Shown in pieces: positions 1 to 8,240 of a stretch of 64,000 nucleotides of DNA. The DNA is taken from positions 1,922,001 to 1,986,000 of the forward strand of contig NZ_CP046973.1 of NCBI RefSeq assembly GCF_009792235.1, read 5' to 3'. Under the pieces are notes generated by a model, which was not told the DNA's origin, did no database searches, and saw nothing but the letters and a program-made list of their open reading frames with translations. The position numbers and the translations under genes were made by a program. This stretch comes from Microcystis aeruginosa FD4. GTDB taxonomy: Bacteria; Cyanobacteriota; Cyanobacteriia; Cyanobacteriales; Microcystaceae. The number at the start of each line of letters is the position of its first letter. Position 1 is the stretch's first letter.

Positions 1-509
1 TCGATATTTTGACCTCTAGTGACGATCAGAAAAGCGATCGCCATCAAGGAACCCACCATCAAAGCAGCATAACTTAACATCATGACGCTAACGTGCATCA
101 TCAGCCAATTCGATTTTAAAGCCGGAACCAAGGGGGCCGAAGTTTGCATTTCTCCTGGTAAGGACAAAGTGGCAAAAGCGGTAATCCCCATGGCTACAGG
201 AGTCGTCACCACTCCCACCAGGCGACTGCGGCTAGTGTACTCAGCAATTAAATGAACCGCAGTTACACCCCAAGCGAGAAAGAATAAAGATTCGTAAAGA
301 TTGCTAATGGGGAAATAACCCGCTTCTAACCAGCGCGCCCCCAATAAAGCGGCGATACAGAGGTTAGCGATGGCCACTCCCGTGCTGCCTAAGCCAGACA
401 ACAAAGGTATGCTAGGAAAGGCTGCCCCGGCCCAATAAACCAGCATGGTTAAAAACAGGACTAAAAAAGAAGTGTTATCGAGAAAGTTCTCTAAGCTAAC
501 TAAATTCAT
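1..509 (-). CDS. ccsA: Cytochrome c biogenesis protein CcsA, N-terminal part (runs off the window)
   Basis: Reading the minus strand from the ATG at 509 gives an uninterrupted hydrophobic protein of 169 codons that continues past base 1. It begins MNLVSLENFLDNTSFLVLF and has several membrane segments in the order typical of CcsA/Ycf5, including the stretch around ARWLEAGYFPISNLYESLFF, a conserved landmark of this family. CcsA works with CcsB (Ccs1) in system II cytochrome c maturation, attaching haem to apocytochromes on the lumenal side of the thylakoid. The haem-handling WWD region lies further toward the C terminus and is outside the window. It is divergent from ftsH, so both promoters must lie within 510-602. 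The family call rests on recognition of the N-terminal sequence only. Confidence 0.85.
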   Translation of the reverse strand, partial: MNLVSLENFLDNTSFLVLFLTMLVYWAGAAFPSIPLLSGLGSTGVAIANLCIAALLGARWLEAGYFPISNLYESLFFLAWGVTAVHLIAEYTSRSRLVGVVTTPVAMGITAFATLSLPGEMQTSAPLVPALKSNWLMMHVSVMMLSYAALMVGSLMAIAFLIVTRGQNI

Positions 510-602
510 GGGATTTCTCTCGTTTGTCGCTCGCTCGCTACCAAGTATTCCATCCTCTATCCTATCCCATCGGTAAGGCGATCGAGACAGGGAATTGTTA
601 GC

Positions 603-2606
603 ATGGACTTTGTATTTTCACTCTCACCTGCCCTAAAAATTATGGCTAATCAAGAAGATAATAAATTTTCCTGGTCGCGTTTGCCTCGGTTAGGCAAAAT
701 CCTAATCATTTGTTCTGGTGTTGCCGCTTTAGGCTATTTTCTTATCCCTCGTCCCTCAGAATTGTCCAATATTCCCCTCGAACCCTACAGCGAATTTATC
801 AGTAAAGTGGAACGGGGCGACATCAGTAGGGTCAGAATTGGCAATCAAGTCATCTTTTATCAATCAAAAGATCCTTTAGAATCCTTGCCTATTCCGGCTA
901 ATCCCCCCGTTAATCCCCCAGAATCAAGTAATCCCTTTCACGGTGATTCTAGTTCTCTGGCGGGCAAACCAAGCAGTAATCTAGTCTCCGGACGAGTTTT
1001 TGTCACGATTCCAGTCTATAACCCCCAATTACCCCAACTATTACAGCAAAAAGGCGTAATCTTCGAGGCGATTCCCGTAGCCGAAAACAGTTGGATCAGC
1101 ACTCTCCTCGCTTGGGTGGTTCCTCCCTTAATTTTAGTCGCCGCCATGCAGTTTCTGTTCTATCGCAACGATGACACCCGTAAATCGCTGCTTTTTAACA
1201 AAAATCTCGCTAAAGTTTACGGAGACGGCGAAAAATATCCGATTACCTTCAGTGATGTGGCCGGGGCCGAGGAAGCAAAAACCGAGTTAAAGGAAATTGT
1301 CGAATTTCTCAAGGATGCCGAGCGCTTTAATAAAATTGGGGCGCGTATTCCTAAGGGTGTTCTCTTAGTCGGACCGCCGGGGACAGGGAAAACTCTCTTA
1401 GCAAAAGCGGTCGCGGGAGAAGCGGGAGTGACTTTTTTTAGCATTTCGGCCTCGGAATTCGTGGAGTTATTTGTCGGCACTGGGGCAGCCCGGGTGCGGG
1501 ATCTATTTGCCCAAGCGAAGAAAAATGCCCCTAGCATCATTTTTATTGATGAATTGGACGCGATCGGTAAATCAAGAAGTTCGGGATCGGGAACTAGCGG
1601 CAGCAATGATGAGCGCGAGCAGACTTTGAACCAACTTTTGACAGAAATGGACGGTTTTAGTCCCAAAGAAGCCGTTGTCATCGTTTTAGCCGCCACCAAT
1701 CGCCCAGAGACTCTTGATGCCGCTTTATTGCGTCCGGGGCGCTTTGATCGCCAAGTTTTGGTGGATCGTCCCGATTTAGCGGGAAGATTGGCAATTTTGG
1801 AAATATACGCCAAACGAGTCCAGATGGGTGAAGATGTTAACCTCAAAGCGATCGCCACCCAAACCCCCGGTTTTGCCGGTGCCGATTTAGCCAACCTCGT
1901 CAATGAGGCTGCTCTCTTGGCTGCCCGTAATAATCGGGAAAAAGTCAGTCAAATTGATTTTAAAGAGGCGATAGAAAGAGTTATCGCTGGCTTAGAAAAG
2001 AAAAGTCGGGTTTTATCGGAAAAAGAAAAGAAAATCGTCGCTTATCACGAGGTCGGCCATGCTTTAGTTGGCGCTGTTATGCCGGGAGGTGGTCGGGTGG
2101 AGAAAATTTCCATCGTTCCCCGGGGTTTATCCGCTTTGGGTTATACCCTGAAAATTCCCACGGAAGACCGTTTTTTGATGACAGAAACCGAATTTAAAGA
2201 ACAAATTACTATGTTATTGGGCGGTCGGGCAGCCGAAGAATTAATCTTTGGCAGTGTCACTAATGGCGCTTCCGATGATTTACAAAGGGCGACGGATATT
2301 GCGGAAAGAATGGTGACAATTTATGGTATGAGTAAATCCCTCGGTCCCCTAGCCTACGATAAAACGGGACAGGCTAATTTTTTAGGTAATAATCAGGGTA
2401 GTCCCAGGCGTTCGATCGGAGAAAATACGGCCAAAGCGATCGATGAAGAAGTTAAACAAATTATCGACGCTAGTTACCAAAAAGCCCTAGCAATTCTCAG
2501 TCACAACCGCAATTTATTAGAGTCCATTACCGCTAATCTTTTGACCACGGAAGTAATCGAAGGAGAAGAATTGCAAGAGTTATTAAATCAAGCGCAAATG
2601 GTCTGA
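603..2606 (+). CDS. ftsH: ATP-dependent zinc metalloprotease FtsH
   Basis: Membrane-anchored AAA+ protease that extracts and degrades damaged or unassembled membrane proteins. Two membrane segments are visible (about residues 30-46 and 166-188) with a lumenal or periplasmic domain between them. The AAA module follows: Walker A GPPGTGKT at about 257-264, Walker B IIFIDELDAIG, and a second region of homology ending in RPGRFDRQ. The peptidase domain has the zinc motif HEVGH at about 482-486. At 667 residues it is longer than the usual 610-630 residues of most cyanobacterial FtsH proteins because of an extended N-terminal region. That length resembles the FtsH1 type, but the assignment is an inference. 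A second in-frame ATG at 642 (MANQEDNKF) is an equally plausible start. It is divergent from ccsA. Confidence 0.95.
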   Translation: MDFVFSLSPALKIMANQEDNKFSWSRLPRLGKILIICSGVAALGYFLIPRPSELSNIPLEPYSEFISKVERGDISRVRIGNQVIFYQSKDPLESLPIPANPPVNPPESSNPFHGDSSSLAGKPSSNLVSGRVFVTIPVYNPQLPQLLQQKGVIFEAIPVAENSWISTLLAWVVPPLILVAAMQFLFYRNDDTRKSLLFNKNLAKVYGDGEKYPITFSDVAGAEEAKTELKEIVEFLKDAERFNKIGARIPKGVLLVGPPGTGKTLLAKAVAGEAGVTFFSISASEFVELFVGTGAARVRDLFAQAKKNAPSIIFIDELDAIGKSRSSGSGTSGSNDEREQTLNQLLTEMDGFSPKEAVVIVLAATNRPETLDAALLRPGRFDRQVLVDRPDLAGRLAILEIYAKRVQMGEDVNLKAIATQTPGFAGADLANLVNEAALLAARNNREKVSQIDFKEAIERVIAGLEKKSRVLSEKEKKIVAYHEVGHALVGAVMPGGGRVEKISIVPRGLSALGYTLKIPTEDRFLMTETEFKEQITMLLGGRAAEELIFGSVTNGASDDLQRATDIAERMVTIYGMSKSLGPLAYDKTGQANFLGNNQGSPRRSIGENTAKAIDEEVKQIIDASYQKALAILSHNRNLLESITANLLTTEVIEGEELQELLNQAQMV

Positions 2607-2622
2607 TCAATCCTCATCAATA

Positions 2623-2845
2623 GGGTCTGCTGAAAAAGTTGTTCGTGGGGACAGGGTGTGGGGTGTGGGGTGTGGGGTGTGGGGTGTGGGGAAGTGGGGA
2701 GAACAAAGCTGCCTATTGCCTATTGCCTATTGCCTATTGCCTATTGCCTATTGCCTATTGCCTATTGCCTTTTGCCTTTTGCCTTTTGCCTTTTGCCTTT
2801 TGCCTTTTGCCTTTTGCCTTTTGCCTCTCCTCCTAACTAGGGTCT
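2623..2845. repeat. Family-1 MITE-like ends surrounding expanded heptanucleotide arrays
   Basis: Between ftsH and the next gene lies a family-1 MITE terminus (GGGTCTGCTGAAAAAG from 2623). It is followed by about five GGGTGTG heptamers (2655-2692) and a long heptamer array from about 2711 to 2826, TTGCCTA units giving way to TTGCCTT units. A second terminus, GGGTCTGCTGAATAAA at 2840, points the same way as the first, so this is not an intact inverted-repeat element. The arrays match what is known as short tandemly repeated repetitive sequences in cyanobacteria. Because seven is not a multiple of three, the array is open in all three frames. I do not regard any of these frames as coding. Confidence 0.8.
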
Positions 2846-2873
2846 GCTGAATAAATAGTCGAGAATAACTAAC

Positions 2874-4790
2874 TTAAGGAGAGGGGAGGATCAAAGCATT
2901 GGAAAATTGATATTTCCCTGCTTTGACAGTTAATTTGCCCTTTTTCCATCCCAAAGAAACGGGAGAGTTATCTCGACTTAAACTGTTATAAAGGGCGAAA
3001 TTTTTTGACCAATCGTGCTTTTGACCGTTACGAATTAACATCGGCAGTAGATTGATTTGATTATAGGTCAATTGTAAACTCTGCCCTTGACTGCCTTTAA
3101 ATAAGAGGCTGCCTTGGTTAATTTGAGTTAAATTTAATTGACTTTTTTGCTTAAATATGCTCTTGAAATTCTCATAACTAGCCTGGGTTGCCGCTTCTCC
3201 CACTTCCAGAGCAAAACCCGCATAATTGTTACCTGTGGGTAAAGCTTGGTAGGTATTATCATCGGGATAAGGGGAATTAGGAATCTCGATCATTTCAGGA
3301 GAAGAAAGATTTATTAATCTCAGAGCTAACCAAGTTTTTTCTAATTGAATAAACCAGATATTATCATCTTTTTCTACCTTGGCAGTTTTCGGTAATTGCC
3401 AGAAAAAAGCTTGATCTGCTGGTCGTAACCAGATTAAAAGATTGCGATATTGTCCGATTTCATCCCCGGGATTTTTGCCCGGTTTTACGCCATTTTTGCC
3501 AGTGTTAGCCACAAAAAAATCCACCCCTTTGTCTTGATTAAAGGCCATTAATTTAAATGGGGCCACATCGCCATCGGGAAAAGTTCCCGCCAGACTACCC
3601 ATTTGATAACTAGAACCGATAAATTGAGTTTCCCAATAACCCGGACTTTGATTATTGCCCGGTTTCCAGTTTTCATATAGGGGTTTACTGGCGAGAATTT
3701 CTACCGGTTTATTAAAGTTTTTTCGGGCTAATTCCATCACTGCTAAAGGAGGACGATAACCACTGGTAATTAGATAAAGAGAGTCCAATTCCGGGCGATT
3801 ATTGGGGACAGGAGTATCACCAAAGTATAGCCAAAAAGTGCGTCCTGCGTGCGATCGCATTACCCCATTACTACCACCATAATCGCGTTTTACGGGACCC
3901 CCCCAACCACCGCGATAATATTTAACACTAGCGGCCATAGATAACCAATCTAAGGCCATTTTTGCCCATTGTTTAACTTCCGTATCTTGAGCAAAATCGT
4001 AGAGATTGAGATAGGGAGCAAAGGTATGACCGTGATAAACTTCTGAATCCCATTCTCCCATACCGATGTTATATAAAGCTGAAACGTAACGCTTAATTTT
4101 ATTTTTATAAATTTGACGAGTTGCTTCATTTCCTGTTTCTTCGGCCATCAGATAAACCGATGTTTCGCGCATCGCCCGCAGGTTATCAGTATTGCGACTA
4201 TCTACCCATAAACCCCGTCTTTTCATACTCCAATCATTACCCGTGCCTTGGCCGGTGCCATGGATAGGGTGGGGTCGTTGTAAAGGGTCAGTTTCTGTCC
4301 AAATTTTCGCCGCATTATACATTCTCTGACGATAAACTGGATCGAGATACTTTCCGAGCAGAAAATACTTTCTAATTTGTCCTTTTAGGGTAAAAGAAAA
4401 ATAATAATCTATATAATCAGTGTGGGCCTGTTCCCGTTTTTGTGGGTCATCCTGCTGCAGGAAATCTAGGGCTTTTTGCCGGTTTCCTGCCAAGAAATCA
4501 AACATGGCCATAGGATAGGATCTTTTCTCGTTTTCTCCCCACAAATTGCCATAACTTTCCCGATTAGCAAAATGGTTAATAACCTGCTTGGCCCTTTGTT
4601 GAAATTCTGCCTCTAATTCCGGTGTCCAATCGTTAAGATATTGGGTTTGAACTTCGGCAACAGGGAAGGAAGCGATCGAGTTTTGAGAAACAGAATAGAG
4701 GGAATTAAAGCCAATAGTAAATAGGGCAATTATTCCCGCTAAAACTAGATATTTAATTCTAGATCCAGTCGTCATCTTCGGCAAATTCAT
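2874..4790 (-). CDS. Secreted or membrane-anchored protein of unknown function
   Basis: 638-residue protein with an N-terminal hydrophobic segment (about residues 14-30), consistent with a signal peptide or anchor. The middle is helical with many aromatic and Trp-Gly residues, for example the region around GNDWSMKRRGLWVDSRNTDN and a Gly-Gly-Trp-Gly-Gly stretch. A beta-rich C-terminal part follows. This layout recalls the alpha/alpha-toroid plus beta-sandwich organisation of polysaccharide lyases and heparinase-like proteins, but I see no catalytic motif, so that is only a suggestion. Its start overlaps the end of the upstream gene by 32 bases (17 if the second Met, MTTGSR, is used), which suggests translational coupling. 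I do not recognise the family. Confidence 0.75.
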   Translation of the reverse strand: MNLPKMTTGSRIKYLVLAGIIALFTIGFNSLYSVSQNSIASFPVAEVQTQYLNDWTPELEAEFQQRAKQVINHFANRESYGNLWGENEKRSYPMAMFDFLAGNRQKALDFLQQDDPQKREQAHTDYIDYYFSFTLKGQIRKYFLLGKYLDPVYRQRMYNAAKIWTETDPLQRPHPIHGTGQGTGNDWSMKRRGLWVDSRNTDNLRAMRETSVYLMAEETGNEATRQIYKNKIKRYVSALYNIGMGEWDSEVYHGHTFAPYLNLYDFAQDTEVKQWAKMALDWLSMAASVKYYRGGWGGPVKRDYGGSNGVMRSHAGRTFWLYFGDTPVPNNRPELDSLYLITSGYRPPLAVMELARKNFNKPVEILASKPLYENWKPGNNQSPGYWETQFIGSSYQMGSLAGTFPDGDVAPFKLMAFNQDKGVDFFVANTGKNGVKPGKNPGDEIGQYRNLLIWLRPADQAFFWQLPKTAKVEKDDNIWFIQLEKTWLALRLINLSSPEMIEIPNSPYPDDNTYQALPTGNNYAGFALEVGEAATQASYENFKSIFKQKSQLNLTQINQGSLLFKGSQGQSLQLTYNQINLLPMLIRNGQKHDWSKNFALYNSLSRDNSPVSLGWKKGKLTVKAGKYQFSNALILPSP

Positions 4791-5112
4791 CGATGTTTCC
4801 TTGATTTTCTGGGGACTGAGGTTGATTCTCTTGATCTAATTTTAAAGGAACTGGTTCGGGGGCGATAATTTCTGGTAATAATTCTTCGGGTTTTTGACCA
4901 TCTACCTCCACCACAATTATTTCTGTGACGGGAAACCAAAGTATCCGGCCTTGATCATCACAAACCGTCACCGATCGAGATTTATCTGGAGTCTCGGTTG
5001 CGAAGAAATCTCCTAACATTTTTGTGGATAAAATATTCTTACTTTCACCCCCACTAACTCCTAGGAATATATATTCGTTACCTGTGGTCAAATGTTGGAC
5101 AATAATCGCCAT
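4759..5112 (-). CDS. Conserved hypothetical protein with acidic C terminus
   Basis: 117-residue soluble protein. The N-terminal two thirds (MAIIVQHLTTGNEYIFLG onward) looks like a small beta-rich domain. The last 45 residues are Pro/Glu/Gln-rich and end in a strongly acidic tail (EFAEDDDWI). The stop codon overlaps the start of the 638-residue secreted protein downstream, so the two are probably co-translated and functionally linked. The family is not recognised. A short region of heptanucleotide repeats separates it from the thioredoxin gene upstream. Confidence 0.7.
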   Translation of the reverse strand: MAIIVQHLTTGNEYIFLGVSGGESKNILSTKMLGDFFATETPDKSRSVTVCDDQGRILWFPVTEIIVVEVDGQKPEELLPEIIAPEPVPLKLDQENQPQSPENQGNIDEFAEDDDWI

Positions 5113-5171
5113 AGTTAAAAGGTTTTAGTCAATGAAATGTAGTGATTGATAGTTAACTCTTGAATGATAGC

Positions 5172-5233
5172 TTTCAGCCATAAGCTTTCGACTGATAACT
5201 GATAACTGATTACTGATAACTGATTACTGATTA
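5172..5233. repeat. Heptanucleotide tandem array (ACTGATA/ACTGATT)
   Basis: Six or more tandem ACTGATA and ACTGATT heptamers, the same unit (TTATCAG on the other strand) seen at 11290-11350, 31207-31351, 42345-42430, 51318-51385 and 57243-57290. The array touches the last codons of the thioredoxin-like gene, so its C terminus may be set by the repeat. Confidence 0.75.
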
Positions 5234-5775
5234 ACTTGACTACCGTGACTGCGGGGATCGGTTTGACTAGCACCCACAAGGATATTAAAATCAGAAGTCT
5301 CTCCCGTAGTGGTGGCATAGGGTAGGGTAGAATTAGTTAAAAGTGCTTCTAAATTAGCAGTTAAAATTGATTTTGGTTGTTCTCCGATCGCTTGGGCAAC
5401 CGGTTGTCCTTGATTATTTAAAAAGACAAAATGGGGAATACCATCCACACGATAACGGAGAATTTCTGGCAACCATTTATTATTATCAACGTTGAGCATG
5501 ACAAAATTAATGGCATTACCGTATTGTTTTTTAATTTCGGCAATTTCAGAGGCCATCGCCTGACAACTGCTACACCAATTAGCATAAAATTCTGTCAGGG
5601 TGGGTTTACCATTGCTGAGGGCAAGATCAAAAGGTGTCGCTTTTTCCGCTTGCGCTTCCAAAGATACAGAACTAGCGGTGGTTTGAAACCCGAAGAAAAT
5701 CGCTACACTAAGGATAACTGCCGTTACTGCCAGCAGCAGATTTCTGATTTTATTGGTGGGTGTGGTGGCTGTCAT
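5224..5775 (-). CDS. txlA: Membrane-anchored thioredoxin-like protein (TxlA/HCF164 type)
   Basis: 183-residue protein with one N-terminal membrane segment (about residues 11-30) and a thioredoxin fold carrying the active site WCSSC at 67-71 and the cis-proline motif GIPH near Pro114. This arrangement, including the family-typical phrase FYANWCSSCQAM, matches the cyanobacterial TxlA / chloroplast HCF164 proteins. They deliver reducing power across the thylakoid membrane for cytochrome c and cytochrome b6f assembly. The gene lies about 5 kb from ccsA, another cytochrome-maturation gene. The last residues run into the heptanucleotide array, so the native C terminus may have been altered. The ATG at 5775 is well placed before the membrane segment. 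Confidence 0.85.
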   Translation of the reverse strand: MTATTPTNKIRNLLLAVTAVILSVAIFFGFQTTASSVSLEAQAEKATPFDLALSNGKPTLTEFYANWCSSCQAMASEIAEIKKQYGNAINFVMLNVDNNKWLPEILRYRVDGIPHFVFLNNQGQPVAQAIGEQPKSILTANLEALLTNSTLPYATTTGETSDFNILVGASQTDPRSHGSQVNQ

Positions 5776-5878
5776 GAATATTTAATCAAAGTTTACTTTG
5801 TCCTATTGTAACGACTGCTGCGCTCTTTTAGTATTGGTGTCGATTGAGTTATAATTAAGCTAGAGATGGGTAATAATT

Positions 5879-6145
5879 ATGACCGAAGAAAGACTCGATC
5901 GAATAGAGGGACAGCTAAAAAGGCTAGAAGGGGGCGTTCATACAATTGAGGGGCGATTAGAAACTTTAGAAAGTAACGTTCAAAACATTGAAAAAAAGCT
6001 AGGAGACGTGATCAACCAAATTCGTGAACTTAGTCTTAGCATCGATACCTACCAAAAAGCTTATCAACAGGTAGTTAATTTGGCTTTTGGTCTAATCGTT
6101 GCCGCTACTGCTGCTATTGTAATTCCAGCCGTTTTCGGCAAATAA
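5879..6145 (+). CDS. Small coiled-coil protein with C-terminal membrane anchor
   Basis: 88-residue protein. Residues 1-55 form a regular heptad coiled coil (RLDRIEGQLKRLEGGVHTIE and so on). Residues about 66-86 are a single hydrophobic helix (LAFGLIVAATAAIVIPAVFG), giving a tail-anchored topology. Such small coiled-coil/TM proteins are frequent in cyanobacteria and have no defined function. It lies 34 bases upstream of the ferredoxin gene and could be co-transcribed with it. The ATG follows a short A/T-rich stretch without a strong ribosome binding site. Confidence 0.75.
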   Translation: MTEERLDRIEGQLKRLEGGVHTIEGRLETLESNVQNIEKKLGDVINQIRELSLSIDTYQKAYQQVVNLAFGLIVAATAAIVIPAVFGK

Positions 6146-6178
6146 GCAAAAAAAAGATTCTTTGATCGGAAAGGCTGC

Positions 6179-6583
6179 ATGAAAAAACGCGTTACTCTCA
6201 CTTTTCCCAAAAAAGCCGTCCATATGCCCGTTACCTATCGACTGGCGAAGGATTTTAACGTCGCCGCTAATATTATCCGCGCCCAAGTGGCCCCCAATCA
6301 AGTGGGAACATTAGTATTAGAATTATCGGGGGATATCGATGAGTTAGAAGCGGCGATCGAATGGTTGCAATTACAAAATATTGGCGTTTCCCAAGTTAGT
6401 CGCGAAATCGTCATTGATGAAGAAAAATGTGTCGATTGTGGGTTATGTACGGGAGTTTGTCCCACGGAAGCTTTAACCCTTGATCCCGAAAGTTTTCGTC
6501 TTAAGTTTTTGCGTTCCCGTTGTGTGGTTTGTGAACAATGTATCCCCACTTGTCCCGTGGTGGCAATTTCCACCAACTTGTAA
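6179..6583 (+). CDS. NIL domain plus 2x[4Fe-4S] ferredoxin
   Basis: 134-residue protein in two parts. Residues 1-77 form a NIL domain (a ferredoxin-like fold named after a motif and also found at the C terminus of methionine ABC transporter ATPases). Residues 78-134 form a bacterial-type ferredoxin with two CxxCxxCxxxCP clusters (Cys84/87/90/94 and Cys115/118/121/125). The fusion is widespread in cyanobacteria, and the electron-transfer partner is not established. Both clusters are complete. It sits downstream of the small coiled-coil protein and upstream of isochorismate synthase, with about 240 bases to the latter. Confidence 0.9.
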   Translation: MKKRVTLTFPKKAVHMPVTYRLAKDFNVAANIIRAQVAPNQVGTLVLELSGDIDELEAAIEWLQLQNIGVSQVSREIVIDEEKCVDCGLCTGVCPTEALTLDPESFRLKFLRSRCVVCEQCIPTCPVVAISTNL

Positions 6584-6819
6584 AGTAGCAGTTATTAAAT
6601 TAATTTTTTTGCCCATTTAAATAATAGCAATCTCTGGAGATTTTAAGCCTTCATTTGTCTCCAACGCGGTTAATCGTCACAAATATCCTGGTCCCTTTCT
6701 ACCTAAAGACCCTTTCTCCGATATCATAGTTAAAAAGAGATCCTTGACTCTGGCCACATCTGTGGGGATTACATACCATTAATCATGGTTTTTTTTGCAA
6801 AAAATACAAAAAACTTGAC

Positions 6820-8229
6820 ATGACTTCTGCCGTTCCTCGCCTTTCCTATCCTGATAGTCCGATTGCTGATCTTGGCGGCCTCTATAACTTTATCCTCAAC
6901 CCGCAACTGTTAGCCGCAGAAAAGGGAAATCCGTCGATCGTTAGTTTTTGTCAAAAAATTTCCCCCCTTGATCCCCTAGAAATTCTCTCTCGGATTGCCT
7001 CTAGCTATCCCACCCATTATTATTGGGAAAATCCCGAACGAGAAACCGCTTTTCTTGGCTACGGCATCGCCTTTGCTGCCACTTTCCACGGCAAACAACG
7101 TTTTTTAAAAGCTCAAAAATTTATTGAAAACTGTCAACAAAGAATTATTAAAATTGATAACTATAGCGAGATTACTCCTCGCATCTTTTGCAGTTTCACT
7201 TTTTTCGACTCGGCAACAGCTACCCCCTTTCCCTCAGCTACCCTAACCCTGCCTAAGTTTCAAATTATCAAAAAACAGTCGGAATATTTTTTCCTTACCA
7301 ATCTCTTAATCACCAGCGAAAAAGAAATAGAAAACTCCCTCGAAGAAACTATTAATAACCTCAAAATTATCCAAAATAACTCGAGCAATTGCCGACAAAA
7401 TCCCCACTGGGATCCCTGTAGTTATTATATTCATCCTACCTATAATTTTCAAGCGGCTGTTGCCGATGCCCTCCAATCTATCCAAGCTCAAAAATTTAGC
7501 AAAATTGTCCTTGCTCACGCTCTTGACGTGATTTCTCCCCGACCTTTTCATCTGGTAAACTGTCTCGATAATTTGCGTCAGCGTCATCCCGATTGCTACA
7601 CTTTTTCCCTCGGCAATGGACGAGGAGATCATTTTATCGGCGCTAGTCCCGAACGCTTGTTAACTGTCCATCAGGGGCAATTGATCACCGATGCTTTAGC
7701 GGGATCCGCCCCCCGGGGAGAAAATGCGATCGAAGATGCTCTCTTTGCCAATAAACTCCTCGCTAGTGAAAAAGAACAACGGGAACATCGGGCTGTTAGC
7801 GACTTTATTAACCAAAAACTGCGACAAATTGGCTTAAATCCTCAAAATTCGCCCTCTAGATTGTTAAAACTCTCCAATATTCAACATCTCTGGACTCCTA
7901 TCCATGCCAAACTAAAACCCTCCATCCATCCCCTCGAAATTGTTGCCCAACTACACCCCACTCCTGCTGTTGCTGGGGTTCCCACCGAGATCGCTTTAGC
8001 ACAAATTCGTCATTATGAAACCTTCGATCGCTCTCTTTATGCCGCTCCTTTGGGTTGGATTGATTGTCAAAATAATAGTGAGTTTATTGTTGGTATTCGT
8101 TCGGCATTAATTAAAGGCGATCGAGCGCGATTATACGCCGGTGCGGGTATTGTTGCCGGTTCCGATCCGGAAAAAGAACTAGCAGAAATTCAGCTGAAAT
8201 TTCAAGCTCTCTTAAAAGCTTTAACTTAA
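6820..8229 (+). CDS. menF: Isochorismate synthase
   Basis: 469-residue chorismate-binding enzyme. Isochorismate synthase converts chorismate to isochorismate, the first committed step of phylloquinone (vitamin K1) synthesis for photosystem I. The C-terminal half carries the expected landmarks: the IVLAHAL strand, GASPERLL, ITDALAGSAPRG, the LHPTPAVAGVP loop and the final YAGAGIVAGSDPEKE segment. The GxP-type loop and the absence of anthranilate-synthase features favour isochorismate synthase over TrpE/PabB. The N-terminal half is less conserved. The ATG at 6820 has a poor upstream ribosome binding site. It is convergent with the aldehyde dehydrogenase, separated by 11 bases that include a weak A/T hairpin. 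Confidence 0.9.
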   Translation: MTSAVPRLSYPDSPIADLGGLYNFILNPQLLAAEKGNPSIVSFCQKISPLDPLEILSRIASSYPTHYYWENPERETAFLGYGIAFAATFHGKQRFLKAQKFIENCQQRIIKIDNYSEITPRIFCSFTFFDSATATPFPSATLTLPKFQIIKKQSEYFFLTNLLITSEKEIENSLEETINNLKIIQNNSSNCRQNPHWDPCSYYIHPTYNFQAAVADALQSIQAQKFSKIVLAHALDVISPRPFHLVNCLDNLRQRHPDCYTFSLGNGRGDHFIGASPERLLTVHQGQLITDALAGSAPRGENAIEDALFANKLLASEKEQREHRAVSDFINQKLRQIGLNPQNSPSRLLKLSNIQHLWTPIHAKLKPSIHPLEIVAQLHPTPAVAGVPTEIALAQIRHYETFDRSLYAAPLGWIDCQNNSEFIVGIRSALIKGDRARLYAGAGIVAGSDPEKELAEIQLKFQALLKALT

Positions 8230-8240
8230 GCTATAGCTTT

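Noticed and set aside
1217..1903. 228-residue antisense ORF inside ftsH
   Set aside because: It is a mirror of the conserved AAA domain codons, with no domain, no ribosome site and a composition typical of antisense shadow frames.
2639..2850. Three overlapping ORFs encoding LLPIAYC-type peptides
   Set aside because: They arise because a heptamer array without stop codons is open in every frame. The composition is repetitive and there is no start context.
6298..6576. Minus-strand ORF opposite the NIL-ferredoxin
   Set aside because: The ferredoxin frame has eight perfectly spaced cysteines, and the antisense frame has no features.
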